From: an uncultured Bacilli bacterium
Lineage (GTDB): Bacteria; Bacillota_I; Bacilli_A; RF39; UBA660
Assembly (NCBI GenBank): GCA_947628585.1
Contig: CANRAL010000005.1
Coordinates: forward strand, 1-49,039
Direction of reading: 5' to 3'
Length of the DNA stretch: 49,039 nt
Below, piece by piece: positions 1 through 7,477 of this stretch. Within the stretch, counting starts at the first letter, position 1. Each line of letters opens with the position of its first letter. Below the pieces are notes generated by a model, which saw only the letters and a program-made list of their open reading frames with translations, did not search any database and was not told the origin of the DNA. Both the position numbers and the translations under genes were made by a program.

Positions 1-100
1 ACTACAATGACATTATATCATTTCTTGACACTTTTTTGTGAAAAATGACTTTTTGGGTTGCAACCATATATATATATCAAGCACCGTTTTTTTATATAAA
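1..100. other. Intergenic edge, no gene seen
   Basis: No open frame with a ribosome site is visible here. On the minus strand a TATAAT-like hexamer lies at 12-17, which could be the -10 of a promoter for a gene beyond the left edge, but no convincing -35 is at the right distance. Confidence 0.4.
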
Positions 101-129
101 AATAACTTTACATAATTTGTAAAGTTATT
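101..129 (-). terminator. Intrinsic terminator of the nfo operon
   Basis: Twelve-base-pair perfect stem (101-112 with 118-129, AATAACTTTACA and its complement) around a 5-nt loop. On the minus strand it is followed by an AT-rich run with T5. It overlaps the nfo stop codon and ends the long minus-strand cluster from yqfC to nfo. Confidence 0.8.
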
Positions 130-1003
130 AACTATTTTTTACATCATTTTCTAAATTAGGATTAAATACTTTTTCTTTTAACATTTTTATTTCATATTTA
201 TAAGGAGCATATTCTTCAATATATGGTGTTTCTAAAATTTTAGGAATATTACTTAAACGAGGATTATATAAACAATTAATTAAATTATCAAAGCCAATAG
301 TACCATAACCTATATTAGCATGACGATCTTTATGAGAAGCTATAATATTCTTACTATCATTTAAATGTAGACATTTAATTTTATTAATTCCAATTATATT
401 ATCAAATTCTGTTAAATAATCATCAAATTTAGCAATGTCTACTCCTGAATCATTTAAATGGCATGTATCTAAACACACTCCTATTTTATCTTTATATTTT
501 ACCTTATCAATAATAAATTTAATTTCTCCTAGATTCTTTCCACATTCTGTTCCTTTACCAGCCATAGTTTCAAGTAATATCATTACATCATAATCATTAT
601 TTAATATTTCATTTAAAGCCATAGCTATATTATCTAAAGCAACCATTAAATCTTGTTTTAAATAATTTCCCGGATGAACCACGATATATTTTACTCCTAA
701 AATAGCTACTCTTTTTATCTCTTGTTTTAAAAAATTAATAGAAAATTGCCAAGCATCATAATTTTCTTTATTTGCTAAATTAATAATATAAGGAGCATGA
801 CAAATAACATTTTTAATATCAATTCCTTCTTCTTGCATTAAAGCTAAAGCTTCTTTAGTTAAATTATCATCTAATGGTTTTCTAATAGTATTTTGAGGTG
901 CTCCCGTATAAAACATAAAAGTATTGGCACCATAACTTAAAGCTTGCTTGGTTGAACCTAATAATTGTGAAGAACCAAAGCTAACATGAGAACCTAAAAT
1001 CAT
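128..1003 (-). CDS. nfo: Endonuclease IV (AP endonuclease)
   Basis: Cytoplasmic base-excision repair enzyme that cuts the DNA backbone 5' of abasic sites using a three-metal (Zn) centre in a TIM barrel. The 291-residue product is full length for the family. It starts with the characteristic GSHVS segment and shows the metal-ligand motifs in order: HAPY (near residue 70), VHPG (near 110), ETMAGKG (near 145), LDTCHLNDSG (near 180), HLNDSK (near 215) and HANIGYG (near 230), with a late ETP. Its ATG overlaps the stop of the upstream unknown gene (ATGA type), so it is probably translationally coupled and last in the era/recO transcript, which groups it with recO as repair functions. Confidence 0.96.
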   Translation of the reverse strand: MILGSHVSFGSSQLLGSTKQALSYGANTFMFYTGAPQNTIRKPLDDNLTKEALALMQEEGIDIKNVICHAPYIINLANKENYDAWQFSINFLKQEIKRVAILGVKYIVVHPGNYLKQDLMVALDNIAMALNEILNNDYDVMILLETMAGKGTECGKNLGEIKFIIDKVKYKDKIGVCLDTCHLNDSGVDIAKFDDYLTEFDNIIGINKIKCLHLNDSKNIIASHKDRHANIGYGTIGFDNLINCLYNPRLSNIPKILETPYIEEYAPYKYEIKMLKEKVFNPNLENDVKNS

Positions 1004-2025
1004 TTTTTACTACCTCCATCTTTCTTTTTATAACTCAAATAACGTTGATCCAATTTTTCCCCTAATTCGTAATCTTGATAACTTAAAAAATAATTAATAT
1101 ATGTGGCTACCGCTAAAGAATTATTATTTTTTAACCAACCATTTATAATATTATTTAAAGGAATTTTTCTTTTACTTTCTTTTAAAACATAAGCAACATC
1201 CGTTATTTTTCCTTCAACAATATCGTTAAATAAAATTCGACTATCTTCACTTTCAATATAATTTTCAATTAAAACTGTCATATTACTTTCATAATCTAAC
1301 AAACGATTTCGATAATTTATATAAATAAGAAGTATATCAGGACGATTTGAAACAATATATTCATAATTTAATAATATTATTTTATCTAAATCTTTAATGC
1401 TAGCATCATAATGCGTTTTTAAAAAGAATCTTAAAGTCTCAATAATTAAATAATTTATTTCATTGCTCGAGTTATTAACCAACTTTTTACTAAAAGCCAA
1501 ATTATATTTATCATATTCTGTATTAGCAATTAAAACCGGAAATAATAAATAATATCCATAATTAAAATTATCTTCTAAAGTATCTTCATATACTTGTTTT
1601 TTTAATTTAGATAAATTTATATCAAAAGTAAATATAGCTTCATAATTAGCATATGGTAAACTATTTAATAATACTTCTTCATATTCTTCAACACTAATTA
1701 ACTCTTTTTGACATAAATTTATGAGCTCATGCCATTTACATTTTTTTAAAGCTAAATTTTTTATTTGTTCTTTGGGTTCAATTTCTAATAAAACTAAATT
1801 ATAAAGTAAAAGTTCAAAATTTCGGCTAGGATTATCTAAGTATTTATTTAAATAAGCCATATTAATTTTTAAACCTTGAAAAAATTTATAATCAAAATTG
1901 GCATCTGGGCCATTTAGAACAATATCATCAATAACATTTTCAATAAAAATATTTAATTCTCTTTTGCCACTATGTTTTTCTAGACATTTTCTAATACTTA
2001 TTAAATCTAATTTTTGTACTTCCAT
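1000..2025 (-). CDS. Uncharacterised helical protein between recO and nfo
   Basis: A 341-residue protein that I do not recognise. It is rich in Leu, Asn, Tyr and Lys, has no signal peptide or membrane segment, and looks all-helical, with repeated Leu/Tyr patterns that would suit a superhelical repeat fold; that is inference only. The start is supported by AAGGTGGG about 7 nt before the ATG, and a TATAAT-like element lies just upstream near 2050, so the gene may have its own promoter. The stop overlaps the nfo start by 4 nt, implying co-expression with the AP endonuclease. The cysteines are few and scattered, so a metal site is unlikely. Confidence 0.75.
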   Translation of the reverse strand: MEVQKLDLISIRKCLEKHSGKRELNIFIENVIDDIVLNGPDANFDYKFFQGLKINMAYLNKYLDNPSRNFELLLYNLVLLEIEPKEQIKNLALKKCKWHELINLCQKELISVEEYEEVLLNSLPYANYEAIFTFDINLSKLKKQVYEDTLEDNFNYGYYLLFPVLIANTEYDKYNLAFSKKLVNNSSNEINYLIIETLRFFLKTHYDASIKDLDKIILLNYEYIVSNRPDILLIYINYRNRLLDYESNMTVLIENYIESEDSRILFNDIVEGKITDVAYVLKESKRKIPLNNIINGWLKNNNSLAVATYINYFLSYQDYELGEKLDQRYLSYKKKDGGSKK

Positions 2026-2107
2026 TTTATACCCACCTTAATTTAAATTATATAATAACTTTAAAAAAAATAAAATAGTTTTAAATTTAGATATTAAAAA
2101 AAAGATT

Positions 2108-2839
2108 TTATAAAGACATTAAATTCTTTAGAAAATCTTTGCTTTTTAAATACAAACCAGTATATCGATCATAATAAGTATCAATAAAGAAATTTATTTC
2201 ATCTTTAATATTTTTATTAATATCTAGTTTAGATATACTTTTAATATTAACATAATAATACATTCTTAACATTTGAATTATCTTTTTATCAATAATTCTT
2301 TCGTTAGTTAAACAATTTAGACAAATTAATCCTCCCTTATCTCCATCAATTGAAGCAATATTAGTTTTATTACCACAGATAACACATTCATCTAAGTTAA
2401 TACCTACTCCTAAATGGGTTAAATATTTTAATTCTAAAATATTCATTAATACTAAAGGATCTAAACCATCCTCTAATTTTAAAACTGTATTAATAAAATC
2501 ATCATATATTATAGGGTCATTACTTTGTTTAATTACCTGACTAGTTAAATCTACAATATAGGATAAATAACTAATTAAAACAATATCATTATTAATTTTC
2601 TTTAAAGGATTAATAATTGTAGCACTATGAAAAGTAGAAAGTTTATTTTCTTTATAATAAATATTAAATTTAGCATAGGTAAATCTTAAAGTTAAAGCTC
2701 TATTTTTATTTTGAACTTGCTTTGCTCCTTTACACATTACCCCAATTAAACCATATTCTTTAGTAAAAATATTAACAATTTTACTCGTTTCGCCATAAGG
2801 TGTTTCTTTAAAAATAAAACCCTCTACTTCTTTTAACAT
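2108..2839 (-). CDS. recO: DNA repair protein RecO
   Basis: Recombination mediator that works with RecR to load RecA on SSB-coated single strands and to anneal strands. The 243-residue product has the N-terminal OB fold (EGFIFKETPYGETSKIV, residues 6-22), a helical middle, and a C-terminal zinc module with CVICG (near 153) and CLNC (near 174). The ATG follows AGAAGG at normal spacing, and only one base separates it from the yqzL stop. The era-yqzL-recO order matches Bacillus and supports the call. Confidence 0.95.
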   Translation of the reverse strand: MLKEVEGFIFKETPYGETSKIVNIFTKEYGLIGVMCKGAKQVQNKNRALTLRFTYAKFNIYYKENKLSTFHSATIINPLKKINNDIVLISYLSYIVDLTSQVIKQSNDPIIYDDFINTVLKLEDGLDPLVLMNILELKYLTHLGVGINLDECVICGNKTNIASIDGDKGGLICLNCLTNERIIDKKIIQMLRMYYYVNIKSISKLDINKNIKDEINFFIDTYYDRYTGLYLKSKDFLKNLMSL

Positions 2840-2840
2840 A

Positions 2841-2927
2841 TTAACCTTCTTTTTCTTGTTTATACTTTAAATAATCTTCTACTTTTCCCGATTTTTTAAA
2901 ATCTTCCCATAATTTCTTTTTATTCAT
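2841..2927 (-). CDS. yqzL: YqzL-like micro-protein between era and recO
   Basis: A 28-residue ORF starting MNKKKLWEDFKKSG and ending in KYKQEKEG. An AGGAGAGG site sits just before the ATG. YqzL of Bacillus lies in exactly this position, and family members share the pattern W-x2-F-x2-[ST]-G-x3-x-Y-L-x-[FY]-K, which is visible here as WEDFKKSGKVEDYLKYK. The function of the family is unknown. It is shorter than Bacillus YqzL, missing most of the acidic C-terminal tail. It is likely co-translated with recO, since only one nucleotide separates the stop from the recO start. Confidence 0.8.
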   Translation of the reverse strand: MNKKKLWEDFKKSGKVEDYLKYKQEKEG

Positions 2928-2975
2928 TTTTCCTCTCCTATTTTTATATTGAGGAAAATTTTTTTATTTTATTCA

Positions 2976-3866
2976 TTATTTATCAAATTTATCAATAAAT
3001 CCTAATTCAATTAAATATTTTTCTTTATCTTTCCAATTTTTAATTGTTTTAACATAAAGTTCTAAATATACTTTTTTGCCGACTAATTCTTGGATTTCAG
3101 TTCGGGCTAAAGTACCTACAGTTTTTAATCGACTACCGCCATTACCTATTATAATTTTTTTTAAATTGTCCCGATCAATTACGATATCTACAAGAATTTT
3201 TACTAAATCTTTTTTTTCTTCAAATTTAACCGTATAACAAGTAATACTATGCGGCACTTCGTCTTGAGTTACCATCAATAATTTTTCTCTTACAATTTCG
3301 CTAACCATAAAATTTAGAGAACTGCTAGTATACATTTCTTGAGGAAAATATAACACATCCGCTACTAAATATTTTTTAATAACTTCAATTAACCGATCAA
3401 CGTTTTCATTTTTAAGCGCGGAAATTGGCACTATTTCTACAAAGGGATAGATATCTTTGAATTTTTCAATTGCTTCCAAAAGTTTTTCTTTACTTAATTT
3501 ATCAATTTTATTCATTACTAAAGCAACAGGCACTTTTTCTTCTTTAAGCATATTTAAAATGTATAAATCACCTTTACCAATACCTGATGCAACATCGACA
3601 ACAAATAATATTAAATCGACATCTTTAGTTAAAGCTAAAGCTTGTTTATTTAAAACTCTCCCAAATTTTCCTTCTGGCTTATGAATTCCTGGGGTATCAA
3701 CAAAAACTATTTGACAATCCTTTTCATTATATATTCCTTGAATAATATTTCTTGTTGTACCACTTATATCAGAAGTTATGGCTACTTTTTCTTTTATTAT
3801 AGTGTTTAATAAACTACTTTTTCCAACATTAGGTCGACCAATTATACTAACAAAACCACTCCGCAT
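2976..3866 (-). CDS. era: GTPase Era
   Basis: Essential ribosome-assembly GTPase that binds the 3' end of 16S rRNA. The 296-residue protein has all G motifs: GRPNVGKSS (G1, residues 10-18), DTPG (G3, near 58), NKID (G4, near 119) and SAL (G5, near 149). The C-terminal KH domain has GNGGSRLK near residue 241, followed by the typical VKTIKNWKDKE ending. AGGAGT precedes the ATG. It lies directly after dgkA and before yqzL, the usual order. Confidence 0.97.
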   Translation of the reverse strand: MRSGFVSIIGRPNVGKSSLLNTIIKEKVAITSDISGTTRNIIQGIYNEKDCQIVFVDTPGIHKPEGKFGRVLNKQALALTKDVDLILFVVDVASGIGKGDLYILNMLKEEKVPVALVMNKIDKLSKEKLLEAIEKFKDIYPFVEIVPISALKNENVDRLIEVIKKYLVADVLYFPQEMYTSSSLNFMVSEIVREKLLMVTQDEVPHSITCYTVKFEEKKDLVKILVDIVIDRDNLKKIIIGNGGSRLKTVGTLARTEIQELVGKKVYLELYVKTIKNWKDKEKYLIELGFIDKFDK

Positions 3867-3874
3867 AGATACTC

Positions 3875-4240
3875 CTATTTTAATAAATTAATTATATAAG
3901 GTAAAAAGATAACTAAAGCAATAATTGCTTGCATTAAGCCCATTATTCCCCCAGCTGCGCTACCACAATCTTTAGCAATTTTAGCCAAAGGATGAAATTT
4001 TTCAGTTATTAAATCAACTGTTGCTTCAATTGCTGTATTAAGTAGTTCAATAGCTAAAACACTTATTGAAGCAATAATTAAAATTGCCCATTGATTAAAA
4101 CTAACATTTAATAGTAATGCTACAATAAAAATCAAAAAGGTTCCTACTCCATGAATAATTAAACTTTGTTCATTATGATAAGCATAATTTAAACCATCAA
4201 TAGAATACTTTATACTATTAAAAAATCGTTTAATCCCCAT
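3875..4240 (-). CDS. dgkA: Undecaprenol / diacylglycerol kinase, DgkA family
   Basis: Small integral-membrane lipid kinase. In Firmicutes it phosphorylates undecaprenol to regenerate the carrier for cell-wall synthesis. The product from the ATG at 4240 is 121 residues with three membrane segments and the family motif ELLNTAIEATVDL, followed by AKDCGSAAG (the KDxAxAAV-type block). Another ATG at 4270 would add ten basic residues and has a GGAG about 10 nt upstream; the choice between the two starts is not decided by the sequence. It overlaps the end of ybeY, so translation is probably coupled. Confidence 0.93.
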   Translation of the reverse strand: MGIKRFFNSIKYSIDGLNYAYHNEQSLIIHGVGTFLIFIVALLLNVSFNQWAILIIASISVLAIELLNTAIEATVDLITEKFHPLAKIAKDCGSAAGGIMGLMQAIIALVIFLPYIINLLK

Positions 4241-4688
4241 CTTTTTTTCTCTGCGTTTCTTTAAATCCATCTAATACCAACTCCTGTTTTGCAAACATTT
4301 CTTTTTCTTCTTCTATGCCTAAAGTATGATCATAACCTAATAAATGAAGTAAGCCATGAACTGTTAAAAAGGCTAATTCTCTTTTTTCACTATGATTATA
4401 TTCTAAAGCCTGTTCTTTCATCTTGGGAATAGATATATATATCTGTCCTAACTGCCTAGTATTATAACGCAATTTTTCATTATCTTCAAACGCAAATGAT
4501 AAAACATCAGTAGTTCGATCTATTCCTCGATATTTTTTATTTAATTCATGCATTTTTTCATCATTAATAAAAATAATTTCCAAATTAGCTTTTTTAACAT
4601 TTTCTAATTTTAAAGTTCTTTTAATTATTTTATTTAAATATTTATAATCGGGATAACCATATTCATCAATAATACTAAATTCATTCAT
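4230..4688 (-). CDS. ybeY: Endoribonuclease YbeY (16S rRNA maturation)
   Basis: Zinc metalloenzyme needed for 16S rRNA 3' processing and ribosome quality control. The signature HGLLHLLGYDH (three His ligands) is present near residues 110-120 of the 152-residue product, after the conserved TDVLSFAFE block. The start at 4688 is preferred because AGGAGT lies 6 nt upstream and the ATG overlaps the VanZ stop as ATGA. A longer frame to 4754 lacks a ribosome site and would add a tail unlike the family. It sits between the vanZ-like gene and dgkA. Confidence 0.95.
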   Translation of the reverse strand: MNEFSIIDEYGYPDYKYLNKIIKRTLKLENVKKANLEIIFINDEKMHELNKKYRGIDRTTDVLSFAFEDNEKLRYNTRQLGQIYISIPKMKEQALEYNHSEKRELAFLTVHGLLHLLGYDHTLGIEEEKEMFAKQELVLDGFKETQRKKDGD

Positions 4689-5305
4689 AAATTTACTCCT
4701 ATGCCAAAAGATTTTAATATATATAATATTATCAAACCAATAATAATTAAACAAATAAAATTGTATAACCAGTCTCTTTGAAAAAATTTAGGTAAATGAT
4801 TTTTAACGGCTTGCCACGCTACATAAATTAAATAACCAACAATACCACCACAGATATTTAAAATTATATCATCAATATCAAATGCTCTTCCAATATTTAA
4901 TTGAACAAATTCAACAGTAGTACTAACAATTCCACTGATAAATAAAGCGGGGAATATATTTTTACTTTTAATATAATCGGCGATGAAATAACCAAAAGGA
5001 ATAAAAATAATAATATTTCCAATGACATTATAATAAAACATTTTACTGCCAAAATGATATCTTAATATTTCCGTAAAGGGAATAATATTAAATCCCGATC
5101 CATGATTTAATTCAACTTTAGTAAGTAACTGAAATAAAAGAAAAATATAAATAACGGCAAAAATACTAAAAACTTCTTTATATAATGTATATTTTTCCCG
5201 ATTAGACCGAAAATAGAAAAAACGCAAAGAAATCATTGTTACTAAAAATATTACTATTACTGGCCAATTAGCATTTACTGTTGTTTTAATTGTATCTAGT
5301 ATCAC
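4685..5305 (-). CDS. VanZ-like membrane protein
   Basis: About 206 residues with five to six hydrophobic segments. The VanZ-family core is visible: an N-terminal helix, FNIIPF near residue 80, then NVIGNIIIFIPFGYF, a third helix, TTVEFVQL, and GRAFDIDDIILNICGG leading into the last helices. VanZ confers low-level teicoplanin resistance in enterococci, but most members have no known role and are thought to act at the cell envelope. The start is uncertain: a GTG at 5305 follows GGAGG closely, and a TTG at 5323 is also possible; either lies within the end of yqfD. It occupies the slot where Bacillus has phoH and pgpH. Confidence 0.85.
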   Translation of the reverse strand: MILDTIKTTVNANWPVIVIFLVTMISLRFFYFRSNREKYTLYKEVFSIFAVIYIFLLFQLLTKVELNHGSGFNIIPFTEILRYHFGSKMFYYNVIGNIIIFIPFGYFIADYIKSKNIFPALFISGIVSTTVEFVQLNIGRAFDIDDIILNICGGIVGYLIYVAWQAVKNHLPKFFQRDWLYNFICLIIIGLIILYILKSFGIGVNL

Positions 5306-6455
5306 TTTCCTCCATCCCTTCAAAATTATCCATTATTTCTTTTAAACTAGATATTTTTTCATTAACAATCATAAATATCTCTACTTCCATTTTACTATTA
5401 TTTATACTTTTTTTCAAAACTTTTTTATCAATTATTGTATCGTTTTCTCCTAATTTTTTTCTTAAGTTTTCTTCCCCTTTTTCTAAAGCAACATTTAAGG
5501 CTTCTTCTTCCGTATAGGTTAGATTATTTTTTGTAGTTTCTTCTTCTATTTCCAAAAGTAATTGATAATCAAATAACTTAAGAATTGGTTTTGTCTTACT
5601 GTTATATGAATTAAAACGCTCTTTTAATAATAATTTTTTATTATCCTTATTAATCCAAATTAAATTATATTTCTTTTTACCAGTTGTTTGATATTCACTA
5701 TAATTTAAAGGGATACTTACTTTAATAGTATACCAAGTATGAGCATAAACATCTCCCTTAGCACAAACGCGCATTTTCTCTTCATTATTATAGGTAATTA
5801 TTCCACTTATTAAAGTATCCCCTTCTTTTACAACATCATTTTCTCTAACTAAAGCTTCTCCTTTTTCAACTTTTAAACTGGAAATAGTTCCTTCTTTGGT
5901 AGCTACTATATCACATTTTTTATCATCCTTATTGATATCTGTTATAATTCTTTCTTCTACTTTAACATTCAATATCATGCCATCCATTTCAAATTCTAAC
6001 CAATCTATTTTATCAGGATATTTATCTAAAATAGACTTTTTTATCACCTCCAATTTATCAAAACTTTTTTTAAAAGATAATTTTTTAATTCCATAATTAT
6101 CTAATTCTTCTAATAAAAGTTCTCGCAAATGCGTACTTTCATGATTTATACGAACATCAATAATTATATTTGTCAGCAATAATAAAACAATTATGCCTAA
6201 AATAAAACTAATTAATAGAACTTTATATTCTTTTATTTTTTCTTTAATTTTTATTAATCCTAAATCTGTTACTTTAATAAATTTATAACTGCTAAGATAC
6301 TTTTGTAATCTTTCATAATCACTTTTATTTATTTTTAAATATAATTCATTTTTAGTATAATGAATTTTAAAAATATTAATACCCACTAAACTAATTTTTT
6401 TTATAGTCTGATAATAATTTAAAGTATGACATTTTACCCACATTAAATTATTCAT
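5286..6455 (-). CDS. yqfD: Sporulation protein YqfD
   Basis: A 389-residue membrane-anchored protein of the YqfD family, made in the mother cell during sporulation in Bacillus, with no fixed biochemical role. It has a short cytoplasmic N-terminal domain (to about 75), one strong membrane helix (about 79-100), and a large extracytoplasmic part with the conserved EGTISSLKVEKGEALVREND block, VKEGDTLISGII and the KGDVYAHTWY segment. It is directly preceded by yqfC with an 8-nt overlap, the same pair as in spore formers. Confidence 0.93.
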   Translation of the reverse strand: MNNLMWVKCHTLNYYQTIKKISLVGINIFKIHYTKNELYLKINKSDYERLQKYLSSYKFIKVTDLGLIKIKEKIKEYKVLLISFILGIIVLLLLTNIIIDVRINHESTHLRELLLEELDNYGIKKLSFKKSFDKLEVIKKSILDKYPDKIDWLEFEMDGMILNVKVEERIITDINKDDKKCDIVATKEGTISSLKVEKGEALVRENDVVKEGDTLISGIITYNNEEKMRVCAKGDVYAHTWYTIKVSIPLNYSEYQTTGKKKYNLIWINKDNKKLLLKERFNSYNSKTKPILKLFDYQLLLEIEEETTKNNLTYTEEEALNVALEKGEENLRKKLGENDTIIDKKVLKKSINNSKMEVEIFMIVNEKISSLKEIMDNFEGMEESDTRYN

Positions 6456-6693
6456 ATGTATAACCTATATTAGCCAATTTTCCCACAATTAATATTTCCT
6501 TAGGCAATAAGCGAGATATATATAAGTCACTTCCTATAATTGTTATGGTAAAATTTGGCATTTTAATAACTATCTTTTCTTTACCCAATTCAATTAATTC
6601 TAGATAATTAAAAATATATAAATTATTATCATAAAAAGTTAAAAAATAATTTTTATCATATAAAAAATTAATAAGGTTATCTTTCATATGCAT
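6448..6693 (-). CDS. yqfC: Sporulation protein YqfC (YabP/YqfC family)
   Basis: An 81-residue product from the ATG at 6693, which has GGGTG about 6 nt upstream; a longer frame to 6759 would run through the terminator at 6728-6752 and is rejected. The YabP/YqfC fold is visible as short beta strands: FLTFYDNNLYIFNY, then LGKEKIVIKMPNFTITIIGSDLYISRL and KEILIVGKLANIGY. In spore formers yqfC is transcribed in the mother cell before yqfD. It is the first gene of the long minus-strand cluster down to nfo. Confidence 0.88.
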   Translation of the reverse strand: MHMKDNLINFLYDKNYFLTFYDNNLYIFNYLELIELGKEKIVIKMPNFTITIIGSDLYISRLLPKEILIVGKLANIGYTYE

Positions 6694-6727
6694 GATATTC
6701 ACCCATTTAAATATATGTAGATACAAA

Positions 6728-6752
6728 GAAAAAAAGCCCTTGGCTTTTTTCC
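6728..6752 (-). terminator. Terminator of the bacteriocin operon
   Basis: On the minus strand AAAAAAGCC-AAG-GGCTTTTTTT forms a nine-pair stem with a T-run, directly after the stop of the last precursor peptide. It separates the bacteriocin operon from yqfC. Confidence 0.85.
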
Positions 6753-6914
6753 TTAACAATAATCTCGGACTAATGATCTTCTAATTACTGTTCCAATAGT
6801 TTGACCTATTTTTATTATAGTAGTAAACGCACGGCTAAGAGCATTTATAAAAGTGGCATTAATTGTAACTGCACCACCAATAACTTGTAAAAGTTCTTTA
6901 TTTTTTAAACTCAT
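6753..6914 (-). CDS. Double-glycine bacteriocin precursor, peptide A
   Basis: A 53-residue peptide with leader MSLKNKELLQVIGG, ending in the Gly-Gly site used by C39 peptidases (Leu at -12 and -7 and Ile at -4 style spacing). The predicted mature peptide is 39 residues, AVTINATFINALSRAF onward, cationic at the C-terminus (RRSLVRDYC), with a GQTIG sequence, a GxxxG motif of the sort that mediates helix pairing in class IIb two-peptide bacteriocins. A strong AGGAGGT site precedes the ATG. It is the last gene of the operon headed by the exporter at 9523. I recognise the architecture, not the peptide itself. Only one Cys is present, so no internal disulfide. Confidence 0.82.
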   Translation of the reverse strand: MSLKNKELLQVIGGAVTINATFINALSRAFTTIIKIGQTIGTVIRRSLVRDYC

Positions 6915-6922
6915 TTTACCTC

Positions 6923-7063
6923 CTAACTATTACATTTTCCAGGATTAAATAATCCATCCAATGTTCCTAATATAAGAAGGCCAATTCCTCCGAGTACACT
7001 CCATAATAAAAAATTAGCACCTCCATTTATTTCTTTAAGTTCGTTATTGTTTAAATTTTTCAT
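6923..7063 (-). CDS. Double-glycine bacteriocin precursor, peptide B
   Basis: A 46-residue peptide with leader MKNLNNNELKEINGG, a textbook double-glycine leader (ELKEINGG). The mature part of 31 residues begins ANFLLWSVLGG, is very hydrophobic, contains a GTLDG GxxxG motif, and ends NPGKCNS. Its TAG stop lies inside the ribosome site of peptide A and its own start is 4 nt from the previous stop, so the two peptides should be made together. The pair of short, hydrophobic, GxxxG-bearing peptides fits a class IIb two-component bacteriocin. Activity is inferred. Confidence 0.84.
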   Translation of the reverse strand: MKNLNNNELKEINGGANFLLWSVLGGIGLLILGTLDGLFNPGKCNS

Positions 7064-7067
7064 TACC

Positions 7068-7475
7068 TCACTCCTTTATCAATTTAATAACTTTCTTAAA
7101 TATCTTTTCTTTATTATAATAAAAACTTAATTTTACTATTTGATTTTCGGGGTAAATTTTGTTTATCCCTATTGTATAAATTTGATAATTGGTTTTAGAA
7201 TATTCATCATAATTTAAATCGCTTATATCAATTATAATATAACTTTCGTATTCATTATCTATTTTTAATTGTGCCTCTTTTAAAGTATCAGAGTAAAGAA
7301 CAGGCACAGTAACTAAAAGATAATTTCCATCACTAACACTACTTAAATCAACCTTATCATACAAATCTTTATTAAGAATATAAATTGAAAGAAAAACAAT
7401 TATTGCAAATATTACTAAAAGGCTACGATGGTTATGATAAGGTATATGTAAAAGTCTTTGATAGGAATTAATCAT
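7068..7475 (-). CDS. Small membrane-anchored accessory protein of bacteriocin operon
   Basis: A 135-residue protein with one N-terminal membrane helix (about residues 18-34) after a short basic cytoplasmic tail, then an extracytoplasmic beta-rich domain. The end (IVKLSFYYNKEKIFKKVIKLIKE) resembles the last strand and helix of HlyD-like bacteriocin secretion accessory proteins, but the long coiled-coil hairpin and lipoyl-like parts are missing, since family members are several hundred residues long. It lies between the exporter (2-nt gap) and peptide B, so it could be a minimal adaptor or an immunity protein. No immunity family is recognised. Confidence 0.65.
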   Translation of the reverse strand: MINSYQRLLHIPYHNHRSLLVIFAIIVFLSIYILNKDLYDKVDLSSVSDGNYLLVTVPVLYSDTLKEAQLKIDNEYESYIIIDISDLNYDEYSKTNYQIYTIGINKIYPENQIVKLSFYYNKEKIFKKVIKLIKE

Positions 7476-7477
7476 TT

